Origin: Legionella nagasakiensis
GTDB taxonomy: Bacteria > Pseudomonadota > Gammaproteobacteria > Legionellales > Legionellaceae
Assembly (NCBI RefSeq): GCF_900639915.1
Contig: NZ_CAAAID010000014.1
Location: 1 to 57,683, forward strand
Length of the DNA stretch: 57,683 bases
Direction of reading: 5' to 3'
Part shown: in pieces, positions 1 through 8,538 of the stretch
Layout of the letters: each line of letters starts with the position of its first letter
Numbering within the stretch: position 1 is the stretch's first letter
Position numbers and translations under genes: made by a program
Notes under the pieces: model-generated
What the model saw: the letters and a program-made list of their open reading frames with translations, nothing else
Databases searched by the model: none
What the model was told of the DNA's origin: nothing

Positions 1-23
1 GCCAGGATCAAACTCTTCAGTTT
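1..23 (-). rRNA. rrs: 16S rRNA, 5' end only
   Basis: The reverse complement of the first bases gives the universal 16S 5' signature (AGAGTTTGATCCTGGC, the 27F primer site) preceded by AAACTGA, which aligns with the mature 5' end of gammaproteobacterial 16S rRNA. Only about 23 nt lie inside the window. The gene is transcribed leftward and out of it. The exact mature end is estimated by comparison with E. coli. Confidence 0.93.
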
Positions 24-148
24 AATCTCTCAACATCAGTATCTCTACTGACTCACTTCATCTCTTTCAAGCACTCCAGTCACTCAAAGCGCCCACACAG
101 TTTGTCTTCTATCTTCTTAATCAGCTCGCCCTCAAGGCAGTGACGCAC

Positions 149-176
149 ATTCTACTCATACAGCTCACATTGTCAA
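149..176 (-). promoter_or_regulatory. Probable rRNA operon promoter
   Basis: On the minus strand there is a perfect -35 TTGACA (171-176), a 16-nt spacer and TAGAAT (149-154) as -10. A-rich sequence upstream of the -35 (about 177-195) could be an UP element. The rest of 24-317 is the untranslated 16S leader (24 to about 142) and the divergent upstream region of the large gene at 318. I see no gene in it. Confidence 0.7.
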
Positions 177-317
177 TCTATTTTTCCGCTTTTTGGCAAG
201 AATATTGAATGAAACTCTTTTTCGCCTGAAGTTATATCAACCTCGCATCAATCAAAATACAACGGCAAAAATTTTGTCTATTATTAACACAAGTACATTG
301 TGTTTTTTTAAAGCAAA

Positions 318-3300
318 ATGGTTAAATCTACAGATCTTAAAGAACCAGAAAAATGCGATTATCTGTATATAGATGAACAAAACCATGTTCATTTGATGTT
401 GCCGTTGGTAGGCGGTGATGAAATAGGGCTTGATAATACCTGTCAAACAGCGGCCGAATTAAGAACATTTTTCTACGGTAAAGCAGGAAAACCTTCTGCT
501 GAACAAACACTTCAGGCTTATCTCACCCAATTGGAAAAAGACATCCTCGCCTTGCAAGAAGAGCAAGAACGTCACCTATCATCATTTGCTTATCAAAAAA
601 TAATTAATCAAAAAAAACAGCGATTTATTCAGATTCAAAATTACCTGCAATTAATTCGAGCGATAAAAAGAGATTTTGATATCGACGGTAAAATTCGAGA
701 GCTTAATACCCAAACTTATCCTGAATTGCCTACAGGCATCATTAAAGTTCTAAAAGCGGCTCGAAATGCATTTGCGATCCGGCTTTCTCCAGATAAACCC
801 GATCCACTTACCCGTTTTGACCACCCCGTTTTTCAAATCAATCGAAATCAATATTCCGATTATGAATTACAACGCGTTCAAGGATTAGGCCAAAGTTTAC
901 GAACGACATTTGCCCCTACTTATACTTATCGTCAAGCACATCCGACATTTGCCCCTGCTTATACTTATCGTCAAGCACATCCGCAAGTCATTATTAACCA
1001 ACGCTCACCCAAAGAAAAACTCATCGGTGTCGTATTAGCCCGAGTAGGCGCCAAAATTGTAACGGGTGAAGATACGACTCATGAAAAAATTAATTTTAAT
1101 GAATTGAAACAAATGGTAGAGGAAGAATTAAGGAAAATTGACTCCAACCTCTCCCTGGAGAAAACCACGGATGGCAGCACACTTGATTTAGAGTATGTTG
1201 AAAACATTTTATGCTATGATGAAAGCGTCTCTCTAAAAGAATGGATAACCGGGGTTATTGACCTTGGTGTTAGTGAAACATTTTGGGATCAACAGTCAGA
1301 AAGCGTTTTTTACGATGGGCTGGAGAGGATAACCACTGTCGAACAAGCCGATCAGTTATCCATCAAAGTTCAATTCTTGCTAGGTGAAATTAATGCATAC
1401 TGTAAGATGCATCAGCTATCAGATGCCAATTTTGGCCAATTTTTTGACGCTGAACCTCATACATCCGCCCTCGCCACACTGGTCAAAGAAGGCCTCAGAG
1501 ATGGCGATGATATCGAGCCTTTAATCTTTGCCTACATCAATCGCCACCACCGAGCTTTAGGCTTAACAAACCCTTTAGCTTCTGAACAACAAAAAGCAAT
1601 TACCCAAAAATTTACACAACATTACAATACGATCAAAGCTTCACCACATTTTGATGAGTTTCTAATCGTTGATCCAGAAAGGCCTGGCAATATTTACTCA
1701 CATCAAGGCAGAATCTGCTGTCATTTCTTAGATTTTTTTGCTCATCATACTCAAGGTTTTCGATATAGCACAAGCATTCAACACATTTTAGATACTTTTT
1801 CTGGTTACTCAGAGACGCTTCAGCAAACGCCTTCAAATCGATTAAACCACAAAAATGAGTTAGTAAAAAAAGGCCTTGAACCCATCATCCTTAAAGAAAC
1901 AGTCTTGAACTATCTGGATACGGATCCTACCGCCTTAGTTGCCTATTTAATGAATAAGGATTTCTCAGAACATCCTAATTATTCCTTATTAACACCAGAA
2001 CTATGTAATCAGATTTGTTTCCATCCCAGCTGGGCATCGATAAAAAGCCAAATAATCGCCACAGACAAAATAACTCAAGTGCAAAAAAATGCACTTCTCA
2101 GCATGCTGTCACGCGAAAACATAGGGAATGCACTGCGTTGTAATGGATTTTGGAGTGAACACTCTACTAAACCGCTTATTCAGGTAGAATTAGGAAAAAT
2201 TGCCGAGGGGTTAATACAAGCCACCGAAGCATATGCAGCAAAAAGACAAAAAGCCTGGTGGAAAGGGAAAAAGCATTCTGACCGAGAAACCCAATGTGCG
2301 TCGTTGGTCTCACTGGCTAATGAAATCACGGAGTCTCTTCGTACTAACCATTCGTCAGAAGAGCAAACTCTTGACAAAATACTGAAGGCAATTGCCATCT
2401 TGGATCGTATCGATAACAAGATTTCAGCCGAAAAGAACAGTTATCCAAGCCAGCTGCAATCAGAAATACGACAATTTCGAGAACAACTAAAGCAATTATG
2501 TGCAATCACCAACCTTGAATTTCAGGCAAATGATGTCCATGATGCCTTATCCCTGTATCAAGAGCATCAACTTGGGCAAATCAGGAATGAAACCATTCGT
2601 TCTCTCGTCAGCACTTTGCCGGCTCATTGTCAAACTGATGACGCCATCGCCTTCTTTAACACACTATCGCCACAAGAAGCTATTAAAGTTGCAAACTACT
2701 TGCAATTGGAATATCGGGAACTAGACAGTTCTGTCAATAAAGACCAACTTTTTAACCATGACATTCCTGAAGCCTTTAAACGTGTCAACTTAGATTATTT
2801 GACCTCCCAAAAAGAAAAGGGGTTTCTTAGTGATGAGCAATATGAAACGTTCAGTAAAATAGCGTCCCGAGTACGGCCAGAACTTTTTAGCGAAAAAACC
2901 TTACCCCTGTGGTCTTGTTATCTAGGATCCGGCATTGGAGAAACGGCGCTTTCCTGTCTTGACTTAATCCATGCCGATGAATTTTCACTCATTCATATGG
3001 AAGGATTAAATACATTAATTGAATTGGAACTCAGTCCTGAAGAATTTGCTGTCAATTCCATCGACATTAATCTATTAGGCCGAGAAAAATTAAATGAAAA
3101 ATCCACTTGCATTAATACTCTTTTAAAAGAGGCCCAGCCCACTATATTAACTGAAGAAAAACATCATGCACTTAAATTGGCCGCAACACTTAACGAGGAT
3201 GGCACCCCGACCTACATACGGCTAGTCATGGAAGGAAAAACCGATGCTTCTATGACCTTTACGACTTCTCCGCCACTCAGTCAACACGATCTGCAACGCT

Positions 3301-4640
3301 GCCTGGATTGCAATCCCACAGCAGCCATTAGATCAGTTGAGGCTGTCGATCTCGATTACCTTAATCAGCTTCTAACTATCCGACAACAATGCCTGCTATT
3401 ACCGTCACAACCCTGGTTTGCATCATCTAATCATACCAAATTGCTTAGACTCATGACCGAGACCTTAATTGACAATCCAATACACTTAAGTCAAATACCT
3501 AACCACGCCCAAGAATTCGCTGAACAATGCATCAAACAAGCCTTGCCACATTATGATAAAGAAAAAGAACGCTTACTAAAATTAAATGAAGCATGGTGGC
3601 AACATGGCCATTTAAAAAAACTCGCCAATCTAGATAGTCAATTATTTAATGATGAGCTCATTGAATTTCTGAATCATCATGATCCTGAGGAAATTACCGA
3701 AGCAACCATTCAAGGCTTAAATTTTTATGCCTTATCAGGACAAACAGAACAAATTGAATGGGACATACCGGCGTTAAATGCCAATGCATCGAATTATTCT
3801 CTAATGGCGGCTCGATTAGCCCTTGTGCAAAATTCTTCCCTCAAAGAGGTTCCTCAATTTTTACTGGATCTCTCACCTGCTTTTTTTCATGAACATAATT
3901 TACCGTTTATAAAACAACTAGCTAGTCCATTATGCATTATGGAACAAGTACCTTATCTTAATCGATTTATTGAGAACAACCCGCGGTTAACCCAAACGCA
4001 TATAGACCAGATGAATCAATTTGCTGAAAAATTTCCTGGCAAAGGAATTCCAGGTACCTCCTCAACCTTGACCATGGCAGTTGCAATCTTATGTATTCCT
4101 GGAATAGCCACAACGCCTCACGTCCATCCTGCCCCTACTAGGGATGAAGCACCTAAAGTAGAGCCTGTCGATAAAAAGCAATTGATTCGTTTGCACCTAA
4201 AAGATTTAGAGAGTGAATTAGACAAATTATTACGGCCCAGTTCGGGAAGTGGCAACAGCATCATAAATCGCCTCATATATTATGCAACCCCTCATTGGAA
4301 TCGATGGAGAACGACACGTGAACAAAAATTTAGTGATTATACCGCCCAATATCACGAGATTATGGAGAAAATGAACCAAAACATGGAAAGGCTACAAACC
4401 AGTCTTGCCGATGTAGACAGCTCATTCACTGAGGCAGAACAAAAAGAAATAAGAAACGCCATTAATGAATTAAAAGAGAGATTATCAACTGCAGTTATTC
4501 ATCCTTTGCAAGTCAGGGGCACAAAAACGCTGGAAGCAATATTGGCAGAAGGGCAAAAAAAATTAGACAAACTAGATAGCATGTATGCATCGCTTGACGA
4601 TGAAGCGCCTCATCCAACGATGCTGACCATGCGGTCTTAA
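318..4640 (+). CDS. Large protein of unknown function, candidate secreted effector
   Basis: A 1440-residue protein that I do not recognise. It is predominantly helical, rich in Leu, Gln, Glu and Asn, with no signal peptide. The segment at about residues 60-120 is charged and probably coiled-coil. A 13-residue direct repeat (TFAPTYTYRQAHP) lies at about residues 197-222. One short hydrophobic stretch sits near residue 1251 (MAVAILCIPGIA) and is followed by a charged helical C-terminal domain of about 170 residues. The last 30 residues are polar with a small acidic cluster (SLDDEA), which is compatible with, but not proof of, a Dot/Icm translocation signal. The gene stands alone, divergent from the rRNA operon. 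Size, composition and lack of known domains are typical of Legionella effectors; that role is inference. The ribosome binding site before 318 is weak, so a slightly later start is possible. Confidence 0.75.
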   Translation: MVKSTDLKEPEKCDYLYIDEQNHVHLMLPLVGGDEIGLDNTCQTAAELRTFFYGKAGKPSAEQTLQAYLTQLEKDILALQEEQERHLSSFAYQKIINQKKQRFIQIQNYLQLIRAIKRDFDIDGKIRELNTQTYPELPTGIIKVLKAARNAFAIRLSPDKPDPLTRFDHPVFQINRNQYSDYELQRVQGLGQSLRTTFAPTYTYRQAHPTFAPAYTYRQAHPQVIINQRSPKEKLIGVVLARVGAKIVTGEDTTHEKINFNELKQMVEEELRKIDSNLSLEKTTDGSTLDLEYVENILCYDESVSLKEWITGVIDLGVSETFWDQQSESVFYDGLERITTVEQADQLSIKVQFLLGEINAYCKMHQLSDANFGQFFDAEPHTSALATLVKEGLRDGDDIEPLIFAYINRHHRALGLTNPLASEQQKAITQKFTQHYNTIKASPHFDEFLIVDPERPGNIYSHQGRICCHFLDFFAHHTQGFRYSTSIQHILDTFSGYSETLQQTPSNRLNHKNELVKKGLEPIILKETVLNYLDTDPTALVAYLMNKDFSEHPNYSLLTPELCNQICFHPSWASIKSQIIATDKITQVQKNALLSMLSRENIGNALRCNGFWSEHSTKPLIQVELGKIAEGLIQATEAYAAKRQKAWWKGKKHSDRETQCASLVSLANEITESLRTNHSSEEQTLDKILKAIAILDRIDNKISAEKNSYPSQLQSEIRQFREQLKQLCAITNLEFQANDVHDALSLYQEHQLGQIRNETIRSLVSTLPAHCQTDDAIAFFNTLSPQEAIKVANYLQLEYRELDSSVNKDQLFNHDIPEAFKRVNLDYLTSQKEKGFLSDEQYETFSKIASRVRPELFSEKTLPLWSCYLGSGIGETALSCLDLIHADEFSLIHMEGLNTLIELELSPEEFAVNSIDINLLGREKLNEKSTCINTLLKEAQPTILTEEKHHALKLAATLNEDGTPTYIRLVMEGKTDASMTFTTSPPLSQHDLQRCLDCNPTAAIRSVEAVDLDYLNQLLTIRQQCLLLPSQPWFASSNHTKLLRLMTETLIDNPIHLSQIPNHAQEFAEQCIKQALPHYDKEKERLLKLNEAWWQHGHLKKLANLDSQLFNDELIEFLNHHDPEEITEATIQGLNFYALSGQTEQIEWDIPALNANASNYSLMAARLALVQNSSLKEVPQFLLDLSPAFFHEHNLPFIKQLASPLCIMEQVPYLNRFIENNPRLTQTHIDQMNQFAEKFPGKGIPGTSSTLTMAVAILCIPGIATTPHVHPAPTRDEAPKVEPVDKKQLIRLHLKDLESELDKLLRPSSGSGNSIINRLIYYATPHWNRWRTTREQKFSDYTAQYHEIMEKMNQNMERLQTSLADVDSSFTEAEQKEIRNAINELKERLSTAVIHPLQVRGTKTLEAILAEGQKKLDKLDSMYASLDDEAPHPTMLTMRS
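906..983 (+). repeat. 39-bp direct tandem repeat, two copies, inside the large gene
   Basis: Two adjacent 39-bp units (906-944 and 945-983) differ by one base (ACT versus GCT, Thr to Ala). They keep the reading frame and duplicate a 13-residue segment rich in Tyr, Pro and Ala. The near identity suggests a recent duplication that may vary in copy number between strains. Confidence 0.95.
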
Positions 4641-4708
4641 TCGATTCAATGTTTCATGAAAAGAACTGGCCAATGGACATGAAATTTGCTAAGCTTCGCA
4701 ATTCATCA

Positions 4709-4823
4709 TGGTGGTGCTATTGGTCCCTTCGCGACGATAGACTGTGAACCCCGTCAGGCCCGGAAGGGAGCAGCGGTAACGGTTGATTCGGGTGCCGAGG
4801 TGCGGCTTCTAGCGCTGCCGCCA
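4709..4823 (+). ncRNA. ffs: Signal recognition particle 4.5S RNA
   Basis: The conserved SRP RNA apical core is present at about 4752-4777 (GTCAGGCCCGGAAGGGAGCAG). Flanking arms pair over roughly 115 nt: TGGTGGTGCT at 4709 pairs with AGCGCTGCCGCCA ending at 4823, using some G-U pairs. The length matches the compact bacterial 4.5S type. A short T-rich stretch follows. The RNA works with Ffh, encoded 8 kb downstream in this window, to target membrane proteins co-translationally. It sits immediately upstream of dnaX. End positions are estimated from the stem. Confidence 0.93.
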
Positions 4824-4841
4824 ATTTTTGTGAAAGCCCTT

Positions 4842-6539
4842 ATGAGCTACATTGCCCTAGCACGTAAATGGCGACCACGTACGTTTTCCCAACTGGTTGG
4901 CCAAGAACACGTCACCAAAGCATTAACCAATTCGCTTAACCAACAGCGAATGCATCATGCTTATTTGTTCACTGGAACTCGCGGTGTTGGCAAAACCAGC
5001 GTTGCCCGCTTATTAGCAAAAGCACTGAATTGTGAGCAAGGAATTTCTGCTGAGCCTTGTCTTCAATGTGATGCTTGCATCGCAATCGAACAAGGTCGTT
5101 TTCTTGATTTGATTGAAATTGACGGCGCCTCAAGGACACGGGTTGAAGATACGCGAGAAATACTTGAAAACGTCCAATATGCACCAACGAATGGTCGTTT
5201 CAAGATATATCTTATTGATGAAGTACACATGCTGTCTCAGCACAGTTTTAACGCATTGCTTAAAACCTTGGAAGAACCACCAACGCATGTTAAATTTTTG
5301 CTGGCTACAACGGACTCTCATAAATTACCCATCACCGTTTTATCACGTTGTCTGCAATTTAATCTAAAGCCCTTACCCTCTGAAATCATCTGCCAACAAT
5401 TGCAATACATATTAAACAATGAACACGTAACCTTTGATGAACAAGCATTAGAGCTATTAGCTGCTGCTGCAAGCGGCAGCATGCGAGATGCTTTAAGCCT
5501 CCTGGATCAAGCAATTGCCTACAGTGATAATCATGTAACAACATTAGCTATAAAAAACATCCTTGGTTATACACAACAAAATTATGCGATACAATTATTG
5601 AATGCCTTGGCGGATTCTGATCCTAAGGCACTCATTCATCTCAGTAAACAAATCATGGCTGAAGGAGGAAACTTTCATTACGTCCTGGATGAAATACTGA
5701 ACCACTTGCATCAGATTTGTGTCACCCAAAACCTGCCAAACAATAATCCGCTGCTCTGTCCAAATTCTGATATCATCAGCTTGAGCCAAAAATTTACTGC
5801 CGAAGATATTCAATTATTTTATCAAATTGGGATAAAAGGTCTCGAAGAATTGCATCTTGCACCGTCTTTGATCATTGGCTTTGAAATGACGTTATTGCGT
5901 ATGTATACATTTAAGCCGGCACCTGAAGTGGCAACACCGCCGTTGGCTTATCAAAATAATAGGAGCAATCGCCTAATTGACATAACTCATCCTTCCGTTT
6001 CCACTTCCAATCCCCACATTCCAAATCATTCTGAAAAGAAACTCGAATCAGCAACTGAAGCATCTCCGCCTAGCTTTGCTGATATACCAGACCAATCAAC
6101 ATCGTCTATCACTAAGTCGCCACCTATTGAGAAAAACAATAAATCAGTTAATGGTGAAGGTTGGCATAACCTATTGCCCAAGCTCAAATTGAGTGGATTG
6201 GCACTAAGTGCGGCAGAAAATACTGAATGGGTCGGAAAAAATGAGGGAGAAGTGACACTGCGTATTGCCAGTAGCCATCAATCGGTCTTCACCACTGCCG
6301 TGATTGATCGCATAGAAAAAGCATTAGCTGATTATTATCAAGAGACCGTGAAACTCATTCTGCAAGCGGATCAAGCGCTACACTCATCCCCTGCGCAGCA
6401 AAAGAAAACCAGGCAGGAAAAACAGCATCAAGAGGCGGAGATTGCACTACAAACCGATCCACTTTTTCAACAAATTCAGCAAGAGTTTTCCGCAACATTG
6501 GTTAAAAATTCTATTGTCCCGCGTCAAGATGACCTATAA
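4842..6539 (+). CDS. dnaX: DNA polymerase III subunit gamma/tau
   Basis: Clamp-loader ATPase, 565 residues. It has Walker A GTRGVGKTS (45-53), a zinc site of four Cys (C64, C73, C76, C79), Walker B LIDEVH (D126, E127) and the SRC-type sensor loop (VLSRCLQF). A Pro/Ser-rich linker (about 360-440) precedes a C-terminal domain resembling tau domain V, which binds the polymerase alpha subunit. The start is set at ATG 4842. The open frame runs back to 4686, but that part is the SRP RNA, and the family N-terminus (MSYxxLARKWRP) begins here. It is followed by ybaB and recR, the classic dnaX-ybaB-recR arrangement. No E. coli-type A AAA AAG frameshift site was found at the usual linker position. Confidence 0.97.
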   Translation: MSYIALARKWRPRTFSQLVGQEHVTKALTNSLNQQRMHHAYLFTGTRGVGKTSVARLLAKALNCEQGISAEPCLQCDACIAIEQGRFLDLIEIDGASRTRVEDTREILENVQYAPTNGRFKIYLIDEVHMLSQHSFNALLKTLEEPPTHVKFLLATTDSHKLPITVLSRCLQFNLKPLPSEIICQQLQYILNNEHVTFDEQALELLAAAASGSMRDALSLLDQAIAYSDNHVTTLAIKNILGYTQQNYAIQLLNALADSDPKALIHLSKQIMAEGGNFHYVLDEILNHLHQICVTQNLPNNNPLLCPNSDIISLSQKFTAEDIQLFYQIGIKGLEELHLAPSLIIGFEMTLLRMYTFKPAPEVATPPLAYQNNRSNRLIDITHPSVSTSNPHIPNHSEKKLESATEASPPSFADIPDQSTSSITKSPPIEKNNKSVNGEGWHNLLPKLKLSGLALSAAENTEWVGKNEGEVTLRIASSHQSVFTTAVIDRIEKALADYYQETVKLILQADQALHSSPAQQKKTRQEKQHQEAEIALQTDPLFQQIQQEFSATLVKNSIVPRQDDL

Positions 6540-6713
6540 TTACTTGGATTCTGGTAAAATAACTAACGGACGGCTGTCATCCAAGAAGATGATATCCACC
6601 GACAATGACCTTGCAATATTGCAGGCAACACCATCAACGTGTTGAGTCATTAAAAAATATAGATACTTTTTACTTCCAGAAACATTGTTAACAACAACCG
6701 AAAAGAGGCTCTA

Positions 6714-7061
6714 ATGGATATGAATCAAAATCTTAATAATCTGATGAAAGAAGCTCAAAAAATGCAGCAGCGCATGCAAGAAGCACAGCAACAGTTAAGT
6801 CAATTAATTGTGCATGGCGAATCAGGTGGGGGCATGGTAAAAATTGAGATGAATGGCCGTCATGATGTGACAAAAGTTAAAATAAGCCCCTCACTCATGG
6901 ATGAAGACATTGAAATGCTGGAAGACTTGCTTGCTGCAGCAGTGAACGATGCCGTTCGCAAAGTTGAAAAAGCATCCAAAGAAAAAATCAGTCAATTAAC
7001 TGCTGGCCTGAATATTCCTACTGATTTTATGAAAGGTGACAAAGAAGGCGAGAAAGAATAA
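6714..7061 (+). CDS. ybaB: Nucleoid-associated protein, YbaB/EbfC family
   Basis: A 115-residue dimeric DNA-binding protein of the YbaB/EbfC family. An N-terminal Gln/Met-rich amphipathic helix ([20 protein letters not shown]) is followed by the compact beta-helix body with conserved [11 protein letters not shown] and the [16 protein letters not shown] segment. The start at 6714 has an AGAGG ribosome binding site at the right distance. The stop lies 10 bases before recR begins. The family binds DNA as a tweezer-like dimer; its precise role is not settled. The 174-bp gap before it holds no gene, only a small perfect palindrome (TGCAATATTGCA). Confidence 0.95.
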   Translation: MDMNQNLNNLMKEAQKMQQRMQEAQQQLSQLIVHGESGGGMVKIEMNGRHDVTKVKISPSLMDEDIEMLEDLLAAAVNDAVRKVEKASKEKISQLTAGLNIPTDFMKGDKEGEKE

Positions 7062-7071
7062 TAATCAACTT

Positions 7072-7665
7072 ATGGACGCATTATCTCGTTTGGTGGATGC
7101 ATTACGATGTTTACCCGGTGTTGGCCCTAAATCAGCGCAACGCATGGTATTTCATCTACTTCAGCGACAACGTCAGCGCGGCTTACATCTGGCGGCATGT
7201 CTCGAAGATGCGATGCATAATATTCGAAACTGTGAGCGCTGCAACAATTACACCACCAATGATTTCTGTTCACTTTGCCAGAATGAAGAAAGAGATCAGA
7301 CCATTCTTTGCGTGGTTGAAAGCCCAGCTGACGTTGCCGCAATTGAACAAAGCCGTGCTTTTCATGGCGGCTATTATGTATTAATGAATAAAATTTCTCC
7401 CTTAGATGGAATTGGCCCAGAAGATATAGGATTATCCAAATTACAGCATTTAATCGAACGCGAAAATATAAAAGAAGTGATTTTGGCTTTAAGCCCTACC
7501 ATTGAGGGGCAAACCACTGTCCATTTTATTCATGAATTGTTAAGTACTTATTCAATACGGGTTAGCCAATTAGCGCATGGCATTCCTTCTGGAGGAGAGC
7601 TAGAATTCTTGGATGGGAATACAATTGGCAGCGCTTTGCGAAATCGTGCAAAACTTATGATTTAA
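7072..7665 (+). CDS. recR: Recombination mediator protein RecR
   Basis: A 197-residue recombinational repair protein that acts with RecF and RecO to load RecA at gaps. Visible in order: a helix-hairpin-helix (RCLPGVGPKSAQRM, 12-25), a Cys4 zinc finger (C54, C57, C66, C69), a Toprim domain beginning CVVESPADV with Glu83, and the C-terminal Walker-like AHGIPSGGELEFLD. The start is set at ATG 7072 because the family begins MxxLxxLVxALRCLPGVG. The open frame upstream to 7036 overlaps ybaB and has no counterpart in the family. Confidence 0.97.
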   Translation: MDALSRLVDALRCLPGVGPKSAQRMVFHLLQRQRQRGLHLAACLEDAMHNIRNCERCNNYTTNDFCSLCQNEERDQTILCVVESPADVAAIEQSRAFHGGYYVLMNKISPLDGIGPEDIGLSKLQHLIERENIKEVILALSPTIEGQTTVHFIHELLSTYSIRVSQLAHGIPSGGELEFLDGNTIGSALRNRAKLMI

Positions 7666-7681
7666 TGTAGATTGATACCTC

Positions 7682-8524
7682 ATGAATATGGTTCATTTTA
7701 AATTACGACTTAGTCTTTTGCTGTTTTGTTTGTTGCTCAGCCATATGGCTACTGCATCATTTCATAAAAATTTATGGCCAAAATGGAGCATCCACAACCC
7801 GTTATCCCAAGAAGTGATTTCCCATCAAGAATGGCAGGATTTTTTATCCCGATGTGTCATTACCAATCGAGAGGGAATCAATCTTGTGGATTATACTCAT
7901 TTATCAAAAAGCGACCGTGACTTACTGGAACGTTATATTAATCACATGTCCCAAATCGAGATCAGTAATTACAACCGTCAAGAACAATTAGCATTCTGGC
8001 TTAACCTATACAATGCCCTTACCGTACAAACCATAGCCCATTATTATCCAGTAGCAAGCATCCAGGAAATCAATATTTCGCCAGGATTATTTAGTGTAGG
8101 GCCGTGGGGAGCAAATCTTATTACTATAAACGGCACGCAATTATCATTGGATGAAATTCACAATCGTATTATCAGAGCCATTTGGAACGACCCTCGCACT
8201 CATTATGCCATAAACAATGGCAGCATCGGAGCAGCAAATCTAAGCAAACAAGCCTTTCAAGGGCCCTTACTAGAAAAACAACTGAATGAAGCAGCATCGC
8301 AATACATCAATTCCTTGCGTGGTGCCCAAATCATTGATGACAAATTAATTGTGTCAAAAATCTATGATTGGTTTATTGACGATTTCGGCGGCGAAGAGCA
8401 AGATTTAATTAAACATCTATCACAATATGCTCAAGAGCCATTCGTTGAAAAATTAAAGCAAATTAGTAAAATTAATCTCTATACTTATAATTGGCATTTA
8501 AACAGTACTGCTTCAGAATCGTAG
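7682..8524 (+). CDS. Secreted DUF547 protein
   Basis: A 280-residue protein with a clear signal peptide (hydrophobic core RLSLLLFCLLLSHMATA, cleavage near residue 25). The rest matches the DUF547 family, recognised by EQLAFWLNLYNALTVQTI, the SIQEI and YAINNGS..C/A-type segments, and the C-terminal KIYDWFIDDFGG. DUF547 proteins are widespread in gammaproteobacteria and have a fold related to papain-like cysteine peptidases. Activity has not been established, and the position where some relatives have Cys or His is Ser/Gly here. The gene starts 16 bp after recR and may be cotranscribed. The start could equally be the ATG at 7688. Confidence 0.85.
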   Translation: MNMVHFKLRLSLLLFCLLLSHMATASFHKNLWPKWSIHNPLSQEVISHQEWQDFLSRCVITNREGINLVDYTHLSKSDRDLLERYINHMSQIEISNYNRQEQLAFWLNLYNALTVQTIAHYYPVASIQEINISPGLFSVGPWGANLITINGTQLSLDEIHNRIIRAIWNDPRTHYAINNGSIGAANLSKQAFQGPLLEKQLNEAASQYINSLRGAQIIDDKLIVSKIYDWFIDDFGGEEQDLIKHLSQYAQEPFVEKLKQISKINLYTYNWHLNSTASES

Positions 8525-8538
8525 AAAATATCGCCTTG

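Noticed and set aside
906-983. Repeat considered as a CRISPR or regulatory iteron
   Set aside because: Only two units, directly adjacent without spacers, and in frame inside a coding region.
4686-4841. N-terminal extension of dnaX to 4686
   Set aside because: The sequence is the SRP RNA gene read in frame. DnaX family proteins start at MSYxxLARKWRP, which begins at 4842.
6234-6245. Possible -1 frameshift site in dnaX: in-frame A AAA AAT whose -1 frame meets TGA at once
   Set aside because: It fits the slippery pattern, but it lies inside the conserved C-terminal domain rather than the linker where the gamma form normally ends. No clear stem-loop or Shine-Dalgarno stimulator was seen, so chance is more likely.
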